The translations under genes and the position numbers were made by a program. This document shows positions 8,461 to 10,406 of a stretch of 10,406 nucleotides of DNA, piece by piece. The stretch is taken from contig SMSO01000024.1 in NCBI GenBank assembly GCA_004764695.1, positions 20,001 to 30,406 of the forward strand, written 5' to 3'. The notes under the pieces were generated by a model. The model saw only the letters and a program-made list of their open reading frames with translations, made no database searches and was not told the DNA's origin. Origin of the DNA: Schizochytrium sp. TIO01 (lineage: Eukaryota; Sar; Bigyra; Thraustochytrida; Thraustochytriidae). How positions within the stretch are numbered: position 1 is the stretch's first letter; every line of letters starts with the position of its first letter.

Positions 8461-8537
8461 GTGTTAACTTACTCTAAAGTTGTAGCGCCATTCTGAAGCT
8501 GTTCAAGAGCAGCGAGAACACGTGGGTGGTCCGACAT
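1243..8537 (-). CDS. Ribonuclease-inhibitor-like leucine-rich repeat protein, 19 exons, 17 LRRs
   Basis: Spliced CDS on the minus strand: 8537-8473, 8142-8059, 7736-7653, 7344-7261, 6971-6888, 6569-6486, 6193-6110, 5816-5733, 5430-5347, 5045-4962, 4643-4560, 4251-4168, 3873-3790, 3478-3395, 3106-3023, 2711-2628, 2335-2252, 1938-1855, 1564-1243. That is 1815 nt, 604 residues plus TAA, with no internal stop. Every intron is GT-AG and phase 2. Residues 1-21 form an N-terminal cap. Residues 22-497 are seventeen 28-residue LRRs with the core LxxNxIGxEG followed by AKAVAAALKENRSLTSL, typical of RI/NLR-type repeats. Residues 498-604 are a unique, charged C-terminus. There is no signal peptide, membrane segment, NACHT or kinase domain, so the protein is probably cytosolic. 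The solenoid should form a horseshoe used for protein binding. The start is set by an in-frame TAA at about 8563 upstream of the ATG. The partner and the role (for example in recognition or immunity) are inference. The exon structure is very secure, and the terminal exon a little less so. Confidence 0.88.
1565..1854 (-). other. Last intron (290 nt)
   Basis: Donor GTAAGT at 1854-1849, acceptor TTTTAG at 1570-1565. The donor-proximal part (about 1795-1854) matches the array introns, including the block read on the plus strand as GTACAAACGAGTCCATAAGC. The acceptor-proximal two thirds is unrelated sequence, so the edge of the amplified unit falls inside this intron, near 1790. Confidence 0.75.
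1855..1938 (-). other. LRR exon 17, degenerate capping repeat
   Basis: 84 nt, residues 470-497. Spacing and phase are kept, but the LRR consensus is eroded: RR-S-N replaces xx-N-x, IG becomes IS, EGAKAV becomes MGARAE, and the end reads NRWLRPF. The exon ends AA, giving Lys at the junction with the terminal exon. It probably acts as the C-terminal cap of the solenoid, although relaxed selection is also possible. Confidence 0.85.
2252..2335 (-). other. LRR exon 16
   Basis: Residues 442-469. Variable positions are DE-N-D. Ala replaces the usual Gly of IG (IASEG). The exon ends GA, giving Asp at the next junction. It is the only LRR exon with donor GTGAGT instead of GTAAGT. Confidence 0.92.
2628..2711 (-). 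other. LRR exon 15
   Basis: Residues 414-441. Variable positions are EC-N-V, as in exon 7, but followed by V instead of I. The exon ends CA, giving the only His at a junction. The acceptor-side intron shares with exon 7 a diagnostic variant reading TTTAAGGATGCCAAG on the plus strand. Confidence 0.92.
3023..3106 (-). other. LRR exon 14
   Basis: Residues 386-413. Variable positions are EN-N-Q. AKAV is changed to ANVV. The junction residue made with the next exon is Asn. Confidence 0.92.
3395..3478 (-). other. LRR exon 13
   Basis: Residues 358-385. Variable positions are GY-N-N, with AKAVG in place of AKAVA. The junction residue made with the next exon is Ser. Confidence 0.92.
3790..3873 (-). 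other. LRR exon 12
   Basis: Residues 330-357. Variable positions are LG-N-D, with IGAEG where the others have IGSEG or IGDEG. The junction residue made with the next exon is Ser. Confidence 0.92.
4168..4251 (-). other. LRR exon 11
   Basis: Residues 302-329. Variable positions are RK-N-K. LKDN replaces LKEN, and SLISL replaces SLTSL. The junction residue made with the next exon is Ser. Confidence 0.92.
4560..4643 (-). other. LRR exon 10
   Basis: Residues 274-301. Variable positions are DD-N-K, with IGDDG and AATLKEN. The junction residue made with the next exon is Asn. Confidence 0.92.
4962..5045 (-). other. LRR exon 9 (identical to exon 6)
   Basis: Residues 246-273. Variable positions are GV-N-E. 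All 84 bases match LRR exon 6 (6110-6193). The junction residue made with the next exon is Ser. Confidence 0.92.
5347..5430 (-). other. LRR exon 8
   Basis: Residues 218-245. Variable positions are DY-N-K, with AVAVALKEN. The junction residue made with the next exon is Asn. Confidence 0.92.
5733..5816 (-). other. LRR exon 7
   Basis: Residues 190-217. Variable positions are EC-N-V, as in exon 15, with AVTVALKEN. The junction residue made with the next exon is Ser. Confidence 0.92.
6110..6193 (-). other. LRR exon 6 (identical to exon 9)
   Basis: Residues 162-189. Variable positions are GV-N-E. It is the same as exon 9 at every base, three units away. The junction residue made with the next exon is Ser. 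Confidence 0.92.
6486..6569 (-). other. LRR exon 5
   Basis: Residues 134-161. Variable positions are GE-N-N, with SLISL at the end. The junction residue made with the next exon is Ser. Confidence 0.92.
6888..6971 (-). other. LRR exon 4
   Basis: Residues 106-133. Variable positions are WG-N-Y, the most aromatic set, with AAVLKENQ. The junction residue made with the next exon is Asn. Confidence 0.92.
7261..7344 (-). other. LRR exon 3
   Basis: Residues 78-105. Variable positions are QR-N-N, with SVISL at the end. The junction residue made with the next exon is Ser. Confidence 0.92.
7653..7736 (-). other. LRR exon 2
   Basis: Residues 50-77. Variable positions are SW-N-D, with IGDEG. The junction residue made with the next exon is Ser. 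Confidence 0.92.
8010..8033. repeat. Perfect 9-bp inverted repeat in intron 2
   Basis: CTCATGTAC (8010-8018) and GTACATGAG (8025-8033) flank the 6-base loop TTGTTT. In the other introns this place reads CATGTACAAACAAGT followed by CCATGAG. Here the central ACAAACAAGT-like segment is present as its reverse complement. Confidence 0.8.
8059..8142 (-). other. LRR exon 1 (first full repeat)
   Basis: Residues 22-49. Variable positions are TG-N-K, with AVAVALKENQ. The exon ends GA, giving Asp at the next junction. Its own first residue, also Asp, is made with the GA left by the start exon. Confidence 0.92.
8401..8460. repeat. (AAGC)15 microsatellite in intron 1
   Basis: Fifteen uninterrupted AAGC units on the plus strand. 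On the transcribed strand this is a GCTT tract that begins 12 bases inside the first intron. It replaces the donor-side block found in all other introns. Confidence 0.97.
8473..8537 (-). other. First coding exon of the LRR gene (start codon and N-cap)
   Basis: ATG at 8537-8535, with an in-frame TAA upstream at about 8563 and no other ATG between them. It encodes 21 residues, MSDHPRVLAALEQLQNGATTL, and leaves GA before the donor GTAAGT (8472-8467). The GATTL end runs straight into the first LRR strand (DLTGN), so this half-repeat caps the solenoid. No signal peptide. A TATA-like element for this gene is not clear. Confidence 0.85.
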
Positions 8538-8541
8538 CGCA

Positions 8542-8949
8542 GCAAGTAAAGATCTATACCTTTACCAGCGAGCGCGTGCGTGTGCCTTTTCAGCTAAGCT
8601 CGTGGCACAGTCCCAGTCGTTGCAGAAGGTTTCGAACCTGCTGGACGTAAAGCTGCAAGTCGATGACAGAGTTGTGCACTTACTGAGTTACTATGGTTTC
8701 CCCTAAGAAGGAGATGTTTTTTAGTGCTCTCGAAGAGAAAGGATATTTTACTATTACGAACCTAACCTTGCCTACTCAGCCTCGGGTTCTGCATGTGCTG
8801 ACCTCCTTTCTTTCTCGCTCTTTCAAGACTATTACTATTCCCTAAAGCCTACTCCTAGAATAAGTTTTGCAGGGATGCTTGCTGCAGAGGTTCCACTACC
8901 ACTCTCTCCTAATACTATCTATCTTGCACCTAAGTCGTCAAAAAAGTAA
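8542..8949 (+). pseudogene. Broken coding-like sequence of unknown origin
   Basis: Three adjacent plus-strand open segments look like one protein interrupted by two frame changes. The first runs from about 8542 (open since 8497) to a TAA at 8704-8706 and includes LLDVKLQVDD. The second is an ATG ORF at 8693-8845 (50 residues) with KKEMFFSALEEKGYF. The third is 8845-8949, with KPTPRISFAGMLAAEVP near its start and KSSKK before its TAA. The first and third share a frame and the middle one is shifted, with small overlaps between them. This suits a decayed gene or retroelement ORF. I recognise no family, and spurious coding signal is possible. It lies in the promoter region of the LRR gene, in opposite orientation. 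Confidence 0.35.
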
Positions 8950-8976
8950 GTAAGTGACTATCAAACTAATGATAGG

Positions 8977-8982
8977 TATAAA
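8977..8982 (+). promoter_or_regulatory. TATA element upstream of the 5S rRNA gene
   Basis: TATAAA whose first base lies 30 bases before the predicted 5S start (9007). Upstream TATA elements at this distance are known to help place RNA polymerase III on 5S genes in plants and fission yeast. Confidence 0.6.
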
Positions 8983-9006
8983 TCCATCATGCACCCTCTC
9001 TTCAGC

Positions 9007-9124
9007 ACATTCGATCATACCACGCGGGTAACACCTCATCTCATTCGCACTGAGAAGTAAAGTCGCGTAGGGCCGGGTCAGTAGTATGATAGGGGACTGC
9101 ATGCGAAGCCCCGGTGTTGAATGT
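9007..9124 (+). rRNA. 5S ribosomal RNA
   Basis: 118 nt, the usual 5S length, transcribed by RNA polymerase III as part of the large ribosomal subunit. The ends pair as helix I (ACATTCGAT with TTGAATGT and its neighbours, 9 bp counting G-U pairs). Loop A reads CATA and is followed by CCACGCGGG. ACGCG (9022-9026) pairs with CGCGT (9064-9068) as helix II. TCTCA (9039-9043) pairs with TGAGA (9051-9055) as helix III. The internal promoter is recognisable but divergent: GAAGTAAAGTCGCG where most 5S genes have GAAGTTAAGC, then TGATAGGGGACT for GGATGGGAGACC, then CCCCGGTGTTGAATGT. With the TATA and T-run in place it looks functional. A 5S-derived element or pseudogene is the alternative. No second copy lies in the window. 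Confidence 0.82.
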
Positions 9125-9130
9125 TTTTTT
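9124..9130 (+). terminator. RNA polymerase III terminator, T7
   Basis: Seven consecutive T residues directly at the 3' end of the 5S rRNA. The first T also pairs in helix I. Confidence 0.8.
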
Positions 9131-9136
9131 CTCCTT

Positions 9137-9493
9137 TTATTTTTTATCTAGCACTACAAGAAAGCAACTCCACGGTTTATACCACGTTTTATACCACACT
9201 TCAAGGATTAATTTCATGAAAAATGTACCTGCCTGAAGAGGATTAAAACAACTAGGAGAAAGGCAGTTGGAAATTTTCTCTAGGTAAAGGACTCTCTCAT
9301 CTTTTTGAAACTCCCCCACCACCCTTCTTTCTTTCTGGCATGTTGTTGGTGATTCTCTCGCAGCCGCCAGTAGCTCCGATCTTTGAAAGCGCCTCTCTGC
9401 TTTCCTCATGTTGAAGCCGTGAAGCAAACATCCATCAACTCGACACAGCTTTGAAATCCAAAAATTGTCGACTTGTTCTCCATTCTTTCCCAA
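9137..9493 (-). CDS. Weak hypothetical ORF, 118 residues
   Basis: ATG-initiated frame on the minus strand ending just downstream of the 5S gene. The first 75 residues are polar and basic (for example MRKAERRFQRSELLAAARES). The rest is rich in Trp, Phe and Leu, and resembles translated non-coding DNA. No domain is recognised. It may be chance, or an exon fragment with false ends. Confidence 0.15.
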   Translation of the reverse strand: MGKNGEQVDNFWISKLCRVDGCLLHGFNMRKAERRFQRSELLAAARESPTTCQKERRVVGEFQKDERVLYLEKISNCLSPSCFNPLQAGTFFMKLILEVWYKTWYKPWSCFLVVLDKK

Positions 9494-9839
9494 GCTTTAG
9501 CCATATCAAGGTAATTTATCCACGGATCGCATCGCAAACATCTTTTGTTATCCGAAACAAAAACCTACTCCTGACAAACAATTATTTTCTTGTACGCTCC
9601 TCGATGATACAGTTGCGAGTCTGTGTCGCTCCAAGACTTCATCAAAGGCAACAAAATGATTTCATGAGTTCCCATCTCTTATCTCAAATAGATCTCAATA
9701 CAAGGATCTTTTCCTGTCTGCTATTCATTACACAATACGCAATCAAAACTCAACATCCTTCTTTTGCTTTACACACCAACTTAATTTATTGTAATTATTT
9801 TTTTTTTAAAGGAAGAAAACAATAGCTTGAAGAGTAGTT
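9494..9839. other. AT-rich non-coding stretch
   Basis: No convincing gene. A plus-strand frame runs from 9451 to 9825, but its product is low in charge patterning and rich in Asn, Ile and Phe, as expected from AT-rich DNA. A run of nine T followed by AAA is at about 9800-9811. Confidence 0.5.
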
Positions 9840-10010
9840 CTATGCGTCAACTCTCTTCGTCTGCACGACCACAAAGGGATGGGGTCCTTCCTCGTGTCGC
9901 TTTCTGCCTTGTTTTTGACCTGGTCGAAGCACGAGGCCTCCTCGTCTTTCTTCAAGACCAGACTCCTTTTTTGCGCTCTCAGGATAAATTAGAAACGAGG
10001 TGAAAGTACC
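9840..10010 (-). CDS. Weak open frame without ATG, possible exon
   Basis: The minus-strand frame is open for 56 codons between a TGA (10013-10011) and a TAG at 9842-9840. It has a basic, Gly/Arg-rich centre (ESGLEERRGGLVLRPGQKQG). There is no start codon, so if real it is an exon. A pyrimidine-rich stretch precedes it. An antisense 37-residue plus-strand ORF starting at ATG 9879 is equally unproven. Confidence 0.15.
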   Translation of the reverse strand, partial: GTFTSFLIYPESAKKESGLEERRGGLVLRPGQKQGRKRHEEGPHPFVVVQTKRVDA

Positions 10011-10059
10011 TCAAAAAAAAGGGCAAAGGACCTTAACACAGAAATGTAACGAAAGGGAA

Positions 10060-10261
10060 TAACATTCCATCGCAGCCATCCTCGCAAACTCGCAAACTCG
10101 CAACACGAGGCAGCGCGCGGCACGCTATTCACGCCCCCGCGACCTCTCGCGTGCCACACCCTCCAAGCGCCCGTTGCTCACAGTTGAGGCTTGGTCTGCA
10201 GAGGCACTCACTCACTTGCGAGGCATCGCGAGGAGTCCGCCCGTTCCTCCTTCCTTGCTGC

Positions 10262-10262
<1 letters not shown>
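10060..10262. other. GC-rich, CpG-rich stretch
   Basis: Markedly more GC- and CpG-rich than the DNA on its left, with CGCGCGG, CCCCCGCGACC and CGCCCG runs and a short tandem of CTCGCAAA at 10081-10102. No ORF of note. It could be the promoter or 5' region of a gene beyond the right edge or on the minus strand. Confidence 0.3.
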
Positions 10263-10292
<30 letters not shown>

Positions 10293-10325
10293 AAGAAGAA
10301 GAAGAAGAAGAAGAAGAAGAAGAAG
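10263..10325. repeat. (AAG)21 microsatellite
   Basis: Twenty-one perfect AAG units, followed by a short AGAGAGAG tail. Not inside a recognisable ORF. Confidence 0.98.
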
Positions 10326-10379
10326 AGAGAGCAGAAGTCTCCGTTCCTGATCACCAGCGCGAGCGAAGACTTAAACTAT

Positions 10380-10398
10380 TCTCTCTCTCTCTCTCTCT
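10380..10398. repeat. (CT)9 microsatellite
   Basis: Nine CT units preceded by one T, near the right edge of the window. Confidence 0.95.
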
Positions 10399-10406
10399 TT
10401 CGAGTG

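Noticed and set aside
1855-8472. CRISPR-like or satellite array
   Set aside because: The 372-406 bp period contains an 84-nt coding exon with intact splice sites in every unit. Neither a CRISPR array nor a plain satellite explains this.
1955-8477. Many similar plus-strand ORFs of 60-130 codons recurring across the array (for example beginning MDVSDLGWLSGF)
   Set aside because: They are antisense to the LRR introns and exons and recur only because the units repeat. They have inconsistent ends, and no splice or codon support.
8626-8640. tRNA T-arm-like GGTTCGAAACC on the minus strand
   Set aside because: No matching acceptor stem, D-arm or anticodon arm can be found at the proper distances.
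9451-9825. Plus-strand 124-residue ORF
   Set aside because: AT-rich composition with no domain-like pattern. It ends in a poly-T/A stretch and appears to be chance.
9931-9945. Short hairpin ACGAGG-CCT-CCTCGT
   Set aside because: A 6-bp stem with a 3-base loop in isolation. No T-run, gene end or conserved context gives it a role.

Overview
The window is nuclear DNA of a eukaryote. The evidence is GT-AG introns in a fixed phase, an AATAAA signal at the end of a gene, a 5S rRNA gene with a TATA element about 30 bases upstream and a poly-T terminator, and many microsatellites. I cannot name the species. The main protein type (stand-alone ribonuclease-inhibitor-like LRR arrays) occurs in algae and other protists as well as in animals.

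About 70% of the window (8537 down to 1243, minus strand) is one multi-exon gene. A 65-nt first exon starts at an ATG. It is followed by seventeen exons of exactly 84 nt, each encoding one 28-residue leucine-rich repeat, and by a 322-nt terminal exon. All eighteen introns are phase 2, so every LRR exon is a symmetric cassette. The spliced CDS is 1815 nt (604 residues plus stop) and is open throughout. Exons and introns (288-330 nt) repeat together as a 372-406 bp unit. Introns are recognisably related to each other. Exons are nearly constant except for a few codons just after the acceptor, which encode the exposed positions of the LRR strand. Some exons and intron blocks recur far apart in the array. 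I read this as an actively rearranging recognition-protein gene, similar in logic to the exon-shuffled LRR genes reported in brown algae and to LRR cassettes in lamprey VLRs. The function is inferred, not shown.

Left flank (1-1240): AT-rich, no gene I can call with confidence. At 924-1041 on the minus strand lies a coding-like stretch with an AG acceptor in the same phase and its own AATAAA. It could be an alternative last exon of the LRR gene.

Right flank (8538-10406): broken coding-like sequence on the plus strand (8542-8949), then a 5S rRNA gene on the plus strand (9007-9124). After that come mostly non-coding DNA with weak ORFs, a GC-rich stretch, an (AAG)21 tract and a (CT)9 tract. The LRR gene and the 5S gene are divergent, about 470 bp apart.
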